From contig NC_134576.1 of NCBI RefSeq assembly GCF_050947875.1, positions 58,160,255-58,224,254 on the forward strand: a stretch of DNA of 64,000 nucleotides. Direction: 5' to 3'. A program made the translations under genes and the position numbers. Each line of letters starts with the position of its first letter. Position 1 is the first letter of the stretch. Shown here one piece after another: positions 41,770-53,843 of this stretch. Under the pieces are notes generated by a model that was given only the letters and a program-made list of their open reading frames with translations, was not told where the DNA came from and made no database searches. This stretch comes from Dermacentor variabilis (Eukaryota; Arthropoda; Arachnida; Ixodida; Ixodidae).

Positions 41770-42604
41770 AGTGTATGAAACACTAAATGCTCAGTACAGC
41801 GCCCTTCATCAGATACAAAAAAAAAACTAAGACCAGTTGATCGCTCTTGCCATGCAAAGCAGTTCCCGGTTTCTGCGAAGCATAGGTGCACTCCACAATT
41901 TTCCCACAAACCTCTGGTTTCTTTTGAACTTTGCGGTCCTCCCAACACATTTTGGAGTTCCGCCTTTTCGGCATTTTCTGAGGATGGCCCGATGAGAAGT
42001 CCAAGGGACGGATTTCACCAGTTGTCTAGAGTCATGCACCTCTTCTGGGACCAATCGCTTTCAGCGTAGCTGGGCTACTACAAAATTATGCGTCCAAGCA
42101 CATAAGTTTACATTTATGCACATTGTCTTGATCACTTCTGCAGAGAGGAGGAGTGAAAAGAAATCCCACGCCGTTGTAAATTGTCCTGAGCTGATACGTA
42201 GTGCTGGGTCGAGATGTGCCATGGGCGGCCTTTTTGGCCTGAACGGAAGTTTATTTCATATAACCAAGCGAAGGGGGGGGGGAGGGGTATGCACCCTGAC
42301 GGTAATGAGTAGGGCTCTCAAATCGTGAAAAAAGACCGGCAGGGAAACGCCCACAAGGAAGCTGACCGCTCAATGTCGTAAAGGAAACTCGCAGGTGAAC
42401 AGCTGCGGATTCCTGATGCTCACTCAAAACATCGCCGCCGTCAGAGCTTGAATCTGCTTTACTGTCATCTTCGGAATCATAAGTCGAGTCCTCATCCCTA
42501 AATGCAAGTGCGGGTGCAGTATATTTTCGAGCAGGACGCCTTTCTCGCGACGCCGCCGCACGGGACGACGCCATGGGAGCGACTTTCGATAACTGCGCAC
42601 TCAC
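41770..42604 (-). pseudogene. piggyBac-like transposase remnant, internally deleted
   Basis: The minus-strand frame 42604-42251 encodes an acidic N-terminus (DSTYDSEDDSKADSSSDGGD) of the type found before piggyBac transposase domains. Further along, three frames together show a C-terminal Cys-rich zinc-binding tail: HPQKMPKRRNSKMCW, RKVQKKPEVC and CGVHLCFAE, between about 42010 and 41850. The catalytic core is absent, so most of the protein has been deleted, and frame changes occur in the tail. Target TTAA and terminal repeats were not found. The acidic segment alone would be weak; the combination with the Cys tail supports the call. Confidence 0.45.
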
Positions 42605-43159
42605 ACCGGCAGCGCTCCTTGCCGGATTTTACGAGATAAGCGTTACCGAAACTCTTGGAAACTAGGTGCAAAAGTCGGACCCATATGTTGTACGCGCGGC
42701 CAACCTTCATAAATACACTTTAATGGAATAAAACGACTTGGACTCCAAACCAAATTTCACTAGTGAATAGGTGGCTTCATTCTCAGTTAATTATCACCGC
42801 TGAGCACTGTTGGACGGCAAAGCTAGCGATATAATTTAATTTGTGGCGTTCTGCGAGTCATTTTAATACAAAATTTTGGTGCTAATGCGACGTTATCGTT
42901 AGTGGCATGCTTTTTTTCTAGCGCGGCAGAAGGTGAGAGCCACGTGTCTGTTCGCTACAACAAACGCACATCTTTTCCGAAAAGGGTCCTTCAAAAACCA
43001 CAACATCCCCAGAGCGCCAAAACTTACTGATTCTGAAAGGGAAGTGCCTGTACTAACTACTGGACGGCCTTATATGGATAAGAAATAGCTCCAGTAAGTC
43101 GAAATTAGCAATGTGAAGCGCCGATTATCGGCGATCGATATGAATAGGCGTTGTAACGG

Positions 43160-43300
43160 AAGAGTTTAAGTTTATTAAGGAGGGTTAAGTTGGATTAGGG
43201 TATAATAAGGTCTATAAAGCTGGAGGAAAGCGGATTAAGGTGAAATAGTGTAGATTAAGGTGTATTAGGGTGGATTAAGGTGGTATACGGTGAATTACAG
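43160..43300 (+). repeat. Second GGTGGATTAA-type tandem array
   Basis: About a dozen imperfect units (GGATTAGGGTA, GGATTAAGGTG, TGTATTAGGGTGG), the same motif and orientation as 41085-41475. The piggyBac-like remnant lies between the two arrays. Confidence 0.75.
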
Positions 43301-43941
43301 CTGGCTTTGCAAGGCACCCGCCTTCGCGTCTCTCAGGCGATAGCTAGGCACACGTAGAAATTTTTTCACTTAGCTAAGACGGATATTTATGCAAATTATT
43401 TAAAGCACATGCACCATTTATTCCTGCGATTGACACCTTCAACCAAAGCTACTATTCTATTGTTTGCTCTTTCATTGATTTTCCAATGAGTTTTCTGCCC
43501 TATGCTAGAATATGGTTCAGTTCTGATTAATTTCTAAACATCCTGCTTAGTTATTCTTGCCTTCATCTGAATGAACAATAAAGTGGGTGCAGATTCTCTA
43601 AGTATAAGCTGTGTAGAAGCGATTTCATATTGTTGTTATTGTGAAGTGTCATTAGCTTTTATCCCTAGTGCTTGTAATAAATTTACGTTCAGAAATATAG
43701 GCATGCGTTATAGTTTATTAGGCGCTTGTTCGAAGCGTGTCTTTGATGTCCTTGATGTGACGCTTACCATTGCTGACAAGAAAGGGTGTGGCCACCTCCA
43801 TGAAGTTTCTCAGTGCAGCAGCTTTTATGAGACGTTTCGTCTATTGTATTAAAATAAAAATTACCATTTTTCATATTGTTACAACATTGATATATTTCTC
43901 GACAAGTGACAAGCGTGTTGTGCGTCCAACCTTGCCTGCAG

Positions 43942-44056
43942 TATTCCACCACCCAACATGTCCAAGACCATCCAAGTGACATTTCAAGAAATACAGCATG
44001 AAACTGGATTTGGCGACAAAGTTATTCTCGTCCTGGATGTTTCCGGCAGCATGAGC
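43942..44056 (+). CDS. VWA-domain gene (CLCA-like), exon with the MIDAS motif
   Basis: A 115 bp exon with a consensus acceptor (CTTGCCTGCAG) and donor (GTAAGA at 44057). It encodes IQVTFQEIQHETGFG followed by VILVLDVSGSMS, the first strand of a von Willebrand factor A domain with the DxSxS metal-ion-dependent adhesion site. Calcium-activated chloride channel regulators, secreted or membrane-bound proteins that modulate chloride currents, have this arrangement immediately before their VWA domain. The exon ends in phase 0, compatible with 47014-47241. Upstream exons were not found. Other VWA proteins remain possible. Confidence 0.65.
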
Positions 44057-44488
44057 GTAAGAGCCTTTGCATCCTGCGCCATTTAGTAATTCTAACCTTT
44101 CGCAATATTGGGCTAACGGACATTATAGCGGTTGAAAGTCTGGAAATGACCCAGGTGGCTATGCGACTTCTGAGCGTCAATTTCACATGGCGCACTTCTC
44201 TCGTCCAACATAAGCTTACAACATGCAATGTTGTTTTCTGAGTATATGTAAAGCAGAGATTTTGGTATCATACGTGTCCCTCATAAATTGTTGCAATGGA
44301 GAGTAAACCACCGTGTTAGACGCGCTCATAGGTAAATTTTATCTTTTATGGCTATCACAGTGACGTCGACGCTGGCAAATCAGCCATACGGAACAAAACC
44401 ACCAATCCATAAAACGGTGCGCAGGCAGTCTTCTGAGTGTCACCTCCAGTTTGGTGCCACAGCATGAGGCGCGGCGAGAGGTGGCCAC

Positions 44489-44848
44489 GTGGTCATCACT
44501 AGAATTTTGCACGTCCCGCAGTGCCATCCTCTACACAATTTCACTCCGAATGGAGAGAAGGAAGTTGCCCGTCGCCTTCGACGTCGAATCGTACTCCAAA
44601 CTAAAGTTTCGGAAGGACTCGAAGGCCTCTTCGAAGTAAATGGAAGCATTTTTGAGTACGATATTTGCATGACACAAAAGAACGCGCCAACACGAAGCAC
44701 TCTGGAAGTGTCCATAAAAAGCAATCATCCAAATAAGACACCTGCCTCAACCACACATTTCACTTGGTGGTTCGAACGACTTCCCAGAACGTATGTACAG
44801 ACCACACCAGAGCTAGCCTCTCTCTTACATCATACCGTTCAGCCTTAA
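44489..44848 (+). other. Uncharacterised 119-codon open frame inside the intron
   Basis: An open frame with a basic segment (GEKEVARRLRRRIVLQTKV) and a C-terminal half without domains I recognise; the antisense and a second plus frame are also partly open. It could be part of an unrecognised transposon or a skipped exon. I assign no function. Confidence 0.25.
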
Positions 44849-45725
44849 TTTCTTGTGGTAGCAGATGATGCCGAAAAGCAGGATTTGAAGCCAATACATG
44901 AAAACAGGCATTTCCGCAGCATCCATCTGAACTATCGTCTATGTGATCTAATGGTAGCAAAATCTTATATAATGTGTTTCGAACAGGCACGACCACCCTT
45001 ATTTCTTCTTTAAAGCTAAGCTTTATTTGCCTCTGCCTTCGACTTTTCCCCTGTTGCTGCTGCTGCGGTGACATGCACACCGCGTCCGGGAGCCATCTAG
45101 AGTGTATAAATATATGGAAGCTCAATGGCAGAGAGGAAAGGCAATATAAGAAACTAGTTTCGTACTTTCAATCAACGGTCGTCGCAACGCCCACTGGAGT
45201 ACCCTGGACGTGGCCAAAACACCCTACTGATGGCTGTAATTATATGTAACCCGCTACAAAAGCATTCCAGAAACTGCACTGCTCACCTTTGTGCTAATGT
45301 GCAACAGTCCAAAGGGATGGTGCATAGAATGGTAGAGAGGAGGAAGGCAGAGGAGACAGAGGATGGATGGAACCCACCCAGCCGCGAAATGAGTGATTGA
45401 CTGCCTTTCCACTCTTCATTCGCAGTTCCCACTCATGGGGGAGGAAAGGAAAGGGAATAGGTGACGTAAGAAAGCAAAGCAACACTAGCAACACTACTTT
45501 TTAACACGACAGTAGTAACGGACAAATTGGCTAAACTTAAGCTCACCGTGCGGTATGGTACGTTTCTGCTCTTTTTCGAAATAAGCAGAGTGCAAATTTG
45601 TCAAGCGCTCAACTGACACAGCAAGTGCAGACGCGATGCGCAATAAAGCACAGTAGCGTCTACGACACACAGTAGGCGCAAATACATAAGCGGCCGCACG
45701 TCAAATAAAAACTTCTCTGCCGTGA

Positions 45726-45836
45726 TGCAAAAACGCTCGTGTAATTAGATTTTGTGGACCATAAAGAACACCAGAGTGTCAAAATTAAAACGTAGTCCGC
45801 GACTATGGCGTGCCTCATAATCAGATCGTGATTCTA
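45726..45836 (+). mobile_element. Ruka-like SINE fragment
   Basis: A body-only copy: GTGTAATTAGATTTTGTGGAC, AAAGAACACCAGAG, CGACTATGGCGTGCCTCATA then ATCAGATCG. These align in order with the SINE copies at 9.9 and 26.0 kb. The tRNA-like head and tail are absent. Confidence 0.65.
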
Positions 45837-46419
45837 GCGCGTACCGCTCCATAGCTTAATTTTAATTTGAGCAATTCTGCGACGTGAGGCAATGATAATT
45901 CTCGAGCGTCTCGCAGATTAAGAACAATGGCGCACAACAAAGGCTTCGAGCAAAGACGTTTCCCTGTCTTCCGTGTGCTAAGCTGAGAAACAGCAGCTCG
46001 TGGTGCAAGCAAGGTAACGCCAACTCGCCGTTTCTGTATTCAAGCAAAGGTTCTGAAGACGTTAAACACTAGTCCTGAACATCACCGCTCATTGTCGTCA
46101 ATTAAATCAAACAGCAGAAAAAGCTTCGCTTAAGTTGATTAACACAGTGCGTCAGATCCACAACTTTTTTGTCTTGGCAACCTCGTGGCAGATAAGGCAT
46201 AAATTATAAAGTTTAACCGTGCGAAACTACCTTCTCGTTTGGCTGTAATTCGTAGCGGTGGTCTATCAATTGTTCTTCAAGCTAAGTTCCGTTTATGCGC
46301 AACCACGTGATTGATGATGCACCCACGCGAGGGTACATAAGTTTTCTGACACTCGGCACTCTTGAGAATGCAAGCTCGCTCAAGCACCGTCCTTTAGCTG
46401 CTCCTTAAACAACCTCCAC

Positions 46420-46530
46420 AGCCGGGATTGTAACCGCCACTTCGTGCGATGCTGATATCGAGGCGACAGATGCGAGTCCCGGACGGTGCAGAACGCTGCA
46501 TAGCCATTGAGCTACCGTAGCGAATCTTCT
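46420..46530 (-). mobile_element. Possible tRNA-derived SINE fragment
   Basis: On the minus strand, GGTAGCTCAATGGCTATGC resembles box A, and GGTTACAATCCCGGC, about 80 bases on, resembles box B. The spacing is longer than in a tRNA, so an insertion or coincidence is possible. Confidence 0.35.
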
Positions 46531-47013
46531 TTGTCGAGTCGGCACTAAATTGCGCTACATAGGGACAATTATCATTTGCGGACTTGCGCAATGAGCTGTT
46601 TGTATAGTACGAATGAAGTTGACACTATTGTGGGATGTATTTATTACAATGTTTTCATCTTTTCTATTCCAAAATGTGTTACAAGCTGATCATATTATAT
46701 CTGGCCATAAACTAAGATAATCCTAGTTTTTTTTTTCATTGCGCTAACACCATCAAATTCTATTGCGTAGATGCAGACTAATTCAACTTCGAATCGTTGT
46801 ACGCAGACTAGAGTGGCCTCTAGAGCTTTCTTTTAGGAGTTACCCAAAACTACGCTCCTATCATTAGCCACATTACTTCTCCCTTTTCTCTTGTTGTTTT
46901 AGGAAATTATCGGCGCTATAGAAACCACACAGAATTCGAGATCAGTATTTACACTTTCTTAGAGCACCACGTATTTTAAACATAGCGTGCATTTCATGTC
47001 TTCAATATTGCAG

Positions 47014-47241
47014 ATGCACGAGCGGCTAGAAACAATGAAAGAAGCTGTTGACGGCTTCCTCCTCTGTTCGGTCGACCGCTTTCTAACGCTGGGTGTCGTC
47101 TCGTTCAGCACGATTGCGATGGAGGAGCAACGCATAAATGCGGTGAATGCGTATTCCATAAGAGCATTTAGGGATGCCGTGAAGAACTTGTCGCCGATTT
47201 TCTCTACCTGCATTGGGTGTGGCCTTCGGCATGCTCTCAAG
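47014..47241 (+). CDS. VWA-domain gene (CLCA-like), second exon
   Basis: A 228 bp exon (76 codons, phase 0 both ends) with acceptor TTCAATATTGCAG and donor GTACGA. It encodes an amphipathic helix (MHERLETMKEAVDGFLL), then a hydrophobic strand with LGVVSFSTIAMEE, then FSTCIGCGLRHALK, where the Thr would be the third MIDAS ligand of a VWA domain. In CLCA proteins the same order follows the DxSxS strand, so this exon continues directly from 43942-44056. The remaining half of the VWA domain should lie further right, but I could not find it before the window ends. Confidence 0.65.
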
Positions 47242-49079
47242 GTACGAATTTATGCGGACTTCCATTACCGTTCTGCTAAAGATAGAAATAGGAGATATCC
47301 AATTTATGTAGCGTTTTTTTGACCATTTCTGTAGAAATGTACATCGTTTTCGTCTAACGATAACTGCTAATAACAGTTCCTCGGGCACGTTATTATAATT
47401 ATAATTCAGAAAGCTCGCGCTTCTTCTATGCAGCGCATGTAGTAGCTAGATAGGCCAGATTGCTGAATTCTCATTGGCTTTCTTCGGCTTTACTCATGGT
47501 GATACTAAATTTGATTTCCAAGAACCCACCTACATTTGTCTGATTTCGGTCAAATTTGTTTAGTAAGCTGGTGCCGCTGCACTATTATACATACACTATT
47601 ATTGTGTCCCAATCAACAGCAGTCGAATATGTTGCTCAATTTGTTGATCATCTGCCACGTCGAACAGCCCCCGATTCATGCCTTAGACGGTGTCGCGCAT
47701 GTGTTACAATTCCGAAGCCTTCTGCTATTAACATGCCGAAGGTACACCATTCACCCTTCTGCATTTTGCAATGTTTTGGCGGATATTAACTTAATATTTC
47801 ATTCTTGTGAGCTTTTGTTACGTGCTTTGAATAATTAAACCTCATACACATTCGGTTTTTTGCTGTCATTATGCTGCGAGATGCCAAAATGCTGGCCAGC
47901 TCACTTGGTAGACCGAATCCCTCAGACTGAACGTTCCATCTGCGTAACAGCTTCTCTATAAAAAGTAAAAATTTGTTTATATATGTATTTGTTTGTTTGT
48001 TAGCACACTACCAGTATCATATCGAGACGAAGCAGACGGGCATATCAATGAATGATGTTTGATTAACAAAACGAAGAATGAAGCCTGTACGTATATGGAT
48101 CAATATGTCAATTCATGCAGCTTTAATAAGCACGTCATCTGGTATATATTGAAAATATTTTTGTATATACACTGTAAATGCAAAATAGAAAGTCGGATGT
48201 TCAGTAGACTGGATATGTCCTAGCAAGTAATTTGACGATGAAAGAAATACCGCGCTTCTATGCAGCGCGTGTAGTAGCTAGGTAGAGCAATCCTTATTGG
48301 AATTCTCATAATAGGCCAAATGAGGGAATTCTCATTGGGTGTCTGGGGCAGATTCCTGTATTTATAGTTGAAATGCCCATAATTTTGCGTAAGAATACAT
48401 TTTTCTGATTATTCGTTCCAAACCTAAATAAAAATATAACGAAACCAGCTTGCTATACTGTGTGATTAATTAGGCTGCATTGTTCAACGCGGAAAGAACA
48501 CGGAAAGAAAAATAGAAAGTGTTGTTGTAAAGAATACTTATTTATTTTTATGGATGTCTATGATGAGATATGCGGGATCTTGAAGAGAAAACGTATGGTG
48601 ACGTATCTGTTTTCAGCATGTTGTGTAGCATTCGGTGCGGCAATTTTAGCTGAGCTTGTTTCACTCGAAGCAGGAATGTAGCATGTTATAATTAGGAGTG
48701 CGCTTAGCCTAGGGTCCTAATGAATGCTAGGAGTGTTCTAAAACCCCCAAGGCGCAAATTGAAGACCAGAATCTTTCCACAGCAATATGGGTCGTAGCCA
48801 ATAACCTGACACAACACAAACACTATAATTTCAGCTTCAAACATTATATTTGAAATGGGAATATAGTGGATAGTACTCACAGAGCCCCGCGGCGAAAGAA
48901 GAGGCTGGACTAGCGCCATCAGGCATATAGGCTCAACGACGGTAGCTGCGACATGAATGCATTTAACTGACAAATAAATGGCACTTCGTGGACCTTCTGT
49001 TCCTACAAGTTTGTGACCTCGGACGCGATAGCGCATCACAACTGTATACGCTTACCAAGTTTCTTCTCTACACCATGAA
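47242..49079. other. Intronic or intergenic sequence
   Basis: No further CLCA exon recognised. A 111-codon minus-strand frame (48704-49039) containing a donor-like GTGAGT at 48876-48881 (complement) has no known domain. The sequence is AT-rich. Confidence 0.35.
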
Positions 49080-50925
49080 AGCGGCTGCCGAATAACGACG
49101 TTTCGAACAAAACGGATCGTCTTCCGTCACCGCATTCAACCTTCCCAATTTCTGGCCCTCGGACTGTGCACTCTGGTTCGTCCACATTGAGGCGCATTTT
49201 CGCCGTCACCGAGTCACATCTCATGCGGCCAAGTACGACAACGTCGCCAGTGTGATTAACCTGGCCACTGCATCATTGGTCCACCATATTTTGCTCGCTC
49301 CTTTGGCTCATGGTCAGTACGGCACCCTTAAGGGCGAGTTACTACGACGCACCGCAGATTCGGAGTCGCGACGCATTCAACAGCTCCTTTCATCATAGGT
49401 ACCTGTTGACATCAAACCGATTGAGCTGCTTCGCCGCTTGACACAACTCCTGAGACCCGGTCCATCATCAACAGACTCGAAAATCCTTCTGGAGCTCTTC
49501 TTCCAACGTCTACCGAACCAGGAACGCATGATTTTATATGCCTCACCTACTACGACATCTGTCGCACCCTTAGCGACGATGGCAGACCAGGTTATGGATT
49601 ATTTCCATCTTGTGATATCCTCTGTTGAGTGCTGTAATGCACTCGCGGTGACACAGCCCCAGTTAAAGTAGCACTCTGACGAACTCGACTGTTCAAGGAC
49701 GCACTTTACTTCGCAAGTAGACGAACTAACTACTTGTCTGCCTTGCACATTCGTGCGAATAACCATCAGCTGCGGCATCACCCGCATGGCCGAAACCATG
49801 GTCCACAATTCTGCGAGAATTTCCACAGCTGTTCGAACCACCCTAGGCAGATCGTTCAATAGTGTACAACGTCATGCACCACGTTGTGACTGAAAGACCA
49901 CAGTATACGCCCGAACTCACCTCTTAGCACCAGACCATCTGAAATTTGCAAAGTAACAATTCGAACGCATGTTCGAGTCAAGCTTTGTTCGGCCTTCCAC
50001 CAGCCCTTGGTCATCTGCTTTACGCATGGTGCCCAAGAAGACGCCTCAGGCGCTGTAATCGCGCTGCGATTACAGCGCCTTAAACAAATTGACGATTCCT
50101 CACAGGTTTCCTACACACCCATCTACGATTTCACCGCATCGCTTCACGGTTGCTGAATATTTAGCAAGAAAAAGCCTGCCACCAGGTTCCTGTGGAGCCG
50201 TCCGACATTCTTAATTCCGCAACCATTACCCCTTTTGGCATACTTGGATACGTTCGCATGCCATTCGGCGTCCGTATGGCCACTCAAACATTTTGGTGGT
50301 TCATCAATCAAGTACTGCGTGGCCTCACTTGTTGCTTCCTGTATTTAGATGACATTCAGTCACTTTGTTTAGACTTGAAGACATAAAGCGTTTGAACGCC
50401 TCCATCAATATGGTCTGGTTGCAAATGTCTCGAAGAATCTGTTTGACGTTGCTTCTCTCGATTTCGTGCGCCATCAGGTAGACGAGCATGGCTTCTATTC
50501 CGTCCCATCCAACGTCCAAGGCATTACAGATTTTCCGCGCCCGTCTTCTATCAAGCGATTACGGGAATTTTTGTGCCTCATCAATCACTATCATCATTTT
50601 ACTTCCCGTTGTGCTCCAATTTTTCAGCCTCTACACATCCTATTTTCTGGCACAACACGAGCTAGCACGCCTATATCGTGGTCTAATACTGATGAATCTG
50701 TTTTTATCTCTGCGAAGCACGCCCTTGCTACTACAACTCTACTGGCACGCCCGCAACCAGATGCTACAATGTCCGTTATCGTAGACGCCTCTGACGTAGG
50801 TGTTGGTGCCGTGTATCAACAGCTGGTTGGTAAAAGATGGCAGCCTACATCTTTATTTTCGAAAAAGGTAACACCGCAAGGAACCCGCTGCAGCATTTTC
50901 AGTCGCGAATTGCTAAGACTTATGG
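49080..50925 (+). pseudogene. Ty3/gypsy gag-pol fragment (CsRn1/Mag-like)
   Basis: Plus strand. Gag block: LPNFWPSDCALWFVHIEAHF near 49145, then IELLRRLTQLL and FFQRLPNQERM near 49500, with an in-frame stop at 49396-49398. Reverse transcriptase: MVPKKTP near 50025, TPFGILGYVRMPFG near 50230, FLYLDD near 50337. After a frame change come SSIKRLREFLCLINHYHHF and the start of RNase H (MSVIVDASDVGVGAVYQQL). The protease and most palm motifs between 49680 and 50020 are unrecognisable, and the element stops abruptly in RNase H. No LTRs seen. It differs from elements A, B and C in Gag type. Confidence 0.75.
50048..50080. other. Perfect 15 bp hairpin
   Basis: AGGCGCTGTAATCGC and its exact complement are separated by GCT. 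It lies where the reverse-transcriptase DYRALN block should be (here DYSALN), so it most likely arose by mutation within the dead pol. Confidence 0.6.
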
Positions 50926-52189
50926 GAACTCCGCCATCATCATCATCGGAGCCACTGGCATCATCGGGACTCCGGCATCGGAACCAGCAGCCGAAGAGTA
51001 GAAGACGAAGGGACTTGAGAGCGCGAGTGGTGGTTCGAGGCTTCGCTGGGTGCTCTTGAGCGCGGCCTGCCAAGAGTGGCGCCTACTGGTGCAGACTGAG
51101 GGACCACGCCATTCCCACATTGCCGCGAAATGTTGTACCCCGGCTGCGTTCCGGCACAGACCCTAATTGTAGGGAATGCGGGTGGTGCCCGTTCCACGGC
51201 CAGTAGCGACGCCTGTCTGGCCTCGTGCGTGACCATCTCCGCGGTGCGAGCTGCTCTGCTGCGAAGTGTTTCCGATGGCTCCTCCTTTGTAGCCATCACT
51301 GGGTCTGTCTTGGGGCCGTCGTGGTGTGCAGCATGCTGCTGTAGCTCTCGGTGCTGCCTTTGGAAAAGGAAGCCACCGGCGGGAGTGACATCGATGCGAT
51401 GGCGTCGACACTACATCTGTGAGTGGCTGCATCCCCCGGCGATGTAGTCTGAAGACTTCCCACACAGTAGGTTAGAGAGGACCAGTTCACTGGTGCCAGT
51501 GTTCGAGTAAAATCGCGGGCGATCGAGGCCCATTGTCAACTGTAGTGGAAGCAGCACTCTTCGAGCAACGATCAGGATAGCCTACGATCTTCCCATCCTG
51601 TTAGCTGCGCGCCTGTGCTGGCTGGCGCTGGTTTGTGTGCGGTGGCATGGCAGTAAGCATGCGGCTGCACGTTCTCGTGTAGTAGCAGGTGGGCTAAATG
51701 GCGCGCTAAACAGAAAAGGCACAAGACTAGCCTAGCACTTGGCGATGGGTGTAGACGACATGCGCGAACAGTCGCCTCAGGCGCAGATCGTAGTGTGCAC
51801 TGTGCCGGAGGTCCCTGTATGTGACAGTAACGTGCAAAGAGCCACTGTCGATGCTAACGAAACTATATGGACAATCAGCCGAGAGGAAGTTTTTCAGGTT
51901 CTAGAATAAGCGGCGAAGTGAGGAGGTGTGGTGGTTTTCAACAAGACTGGATCCACTTCAGTCAGATTTTTCGGCGAGAAGATGGCTGGCGTCTTGTTGT
52001 TCGCGAGGTTGCTTTTTTGGGGGCTCCATGGGCACTGGCGAGGCGTTGCAGGTAGTAATGAAGAAGGTCATCTAGCGAAACCTCAGAACAACATCGCCGT
52101 CAATGACAGCAAAATAAAACAACAAGAAAGAGAGCTCACCATGCAATAGGCTACATCAGCATGCAGGAAGGCAGAAGGAAGCAAATTTT
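50926..52189. other. GC-rich region of unknown nature
   Basis: Overlapping open frames occur on both strands at 50960-51490 (up to 112 codons) with Ser/Arg/Pro-rich composition but no domain. 51840-52060 may contain LINE-like protein scraps (EETIWTISREEVFQVLE-like reading). Nothing firm can be named. Confidence 0.3.
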
Positions 52190-52400
52190 AGGTTTTTCTT
52201 ACCCTATGCTTAATTTTAATTCTGGGTTGTGTATGGTTCCTTGATTCATGATGTACGTGAAATTTTATTTTTTACCCTTCACTGCTGCCATTTTCTAAAT
52301 GGGTCCCGGACGCCGTCATGCTGCCCCAGGGCAGCTTTTTGTGCCGGGCCTTTTTCTCTTCGAAAAAGAAATGAATCTTGAATCTTGAATCTTCAATTTT
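52190..52400 (+). mobile_element. LINE 3' end fragment with heptamer tail
   Basis: A 3' untranslated LINE end (GTCATGCTGCCCCAGGGCAG, CTTTTTGTGCCGGGCC) finishing in repeats of (A)TCTTGA / GAATCTT at 52371-52399. Short terminal repeats of this sort are usual for CR1/L2-group LINEs. Only the tail is present. Confidence 0.5.
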
Positions 52401-53391
52401 GAAAATGTGGGTAGAGATTGAAGAACAGGTGAACAGAGAACAAATAGGGCCATATGCGGTTACAGAAACGCACCTAAGAGACCCTGAAGAGCCACCAGCG
52501 ACTGATAATCTTGTTTGTGATCAGTTCAAAAGAACTTAATCGGAAAGAAAGGGAGGAGGGCTCGGAATGCTCATCCATGAGTGAGCCAATTGGAAAAGAG
52601 TAAAAATGACAGAATCATCCTTGGCATGTACATTGAGTGGAAATAAAAGTTTGCTAGGCGTAACCTATTTGTGACCGGAAATTATAGCGCAGATAAGAAT
52701 CAAGAGTTAGTGGAATGCATAGGTGGTGACAATAATGCCGGAATGGCCGGAATTATGCCTAAATTATCCTATTAGGTGACATGAATGCGAACACAAGATC
52801 TCGATGGCTATACCAACAACAATGGGAATTCAATGCTAGGTCTTTGTGAGCAACATAAAAACATTATCGTGAATACAGGGCGTAAGTGTGATGGGCCGAT
52901 CAGGTGGGAAGTGGGAAACCGCAATCGACCATTGATTACTGTCTGATGAGAGTAAAATTCATGATAAGTTGAGAGAAATGGTCATTGACGAGGATGGGTA
53001 TGGACCATATAGGGAGTCACCATAAACGCATCATTTTGGAAATGGGATATGCTGTCGAGAAAGAGAGCGAGGAGCAGAAAATGACCAGTCAAAATTTTAA
53101 TGCTCGACAAGTTGCATCTATAGCCATAAGAATGTAGGAAGAACTTTGCAAATGGCCAAGCATAGAATAGGAATACGGTGTAAGTGTAATTACGACAAAA
53201 ATACGGAATGATAAGCAACGTGCTCGTTGGAAATAAAATAAGGAAGCGGAAAAGCTGTTGGAACAGGGAGATACCAGAAGTCATCGCCGAACGACAGAAA
53301 GCATCCCGAGAGCACAGGCAAGCGAAATAATGCCCAGTTATTGAAGGGTGAAGTAGTCATAATATAAGTGTCATAATATAAGTAGTCATAA

Positions 53392-53843
53392 GTATATAAT
53401 AGCTGTGTCTTACCAGTACTCACCTCCGGGGCAGAAACCTGGAGGCTTACGAAAAGGGTTCTACTCAAATTGAGGACGACACAACGAGCTATGGAAAGAA
53501 GAATGATAGGGGTAACGTTAAGGGATAAGAAAAGAGCAGATTGGGTGAGGGAACAAACGCGAGTTAATGACATCTTAGTTGAAATCAAGAAAAAGAAATG
53601 GGCATGGGCAGGATATGTAATGAGGAGGGAAGATAACCGATGGTCATTAAGGGTTACGGACTGGATCCCAAGGGAAGGGAAGCGTAGCAGGGGGCGGCAC
53701 AAAGTTAGGTGGGCGGATGAGATTAAGAAGTTTGCAGGGACGGCATGGCCACAATTGGTACATGACCGGGGTTGTTGGAGAAACATGGGAGAGGCCTTTG
53801 CCCTGCAGTGGGCGTAACCAGGCTGATGATGATGATGATGATG
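53392..53843 (+). mobile_element. 5'-truncated RTE LINE copy nested in the older LINE
   Basis: The last ~450 bp of the RTE family: NSCVLP-type start near 53400, RRMIGVTLRDKKRADW, KKKKWAWAGYVMRRED, to a TAA at about 53815-53817 and (GAT)n. AAGTAGTCATAA flanks it on both sides (53380-53391 and 53844-53855), a 12 bp target duplication. Its frame from about 53470 is uninterrupted, suggesting a younger insertion than its host. Confidence 0.88.

Larger units (their letters stand above)
44057..47013 (+). other. Intron of the VWA/CLCA-like gene
   Basis: A GT...AG intron of 2,957 bp (GTAAGA to TTCAATATTGCAG), phase 0 on both sides. It contains a SINE fragment (45726-45836), a possible second tRNA-like fragment (46420-46530) and an unexplained 119-codon open frame (44489-44848). 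Confidence 0.6.

Noticed and set aside
48704..49039. 111-codon minus-strand frame as an exon
   Set aside because: It has a donor-like GTGAGT but no domain, no partner exon of matching phase, and no acceptor I could trust.
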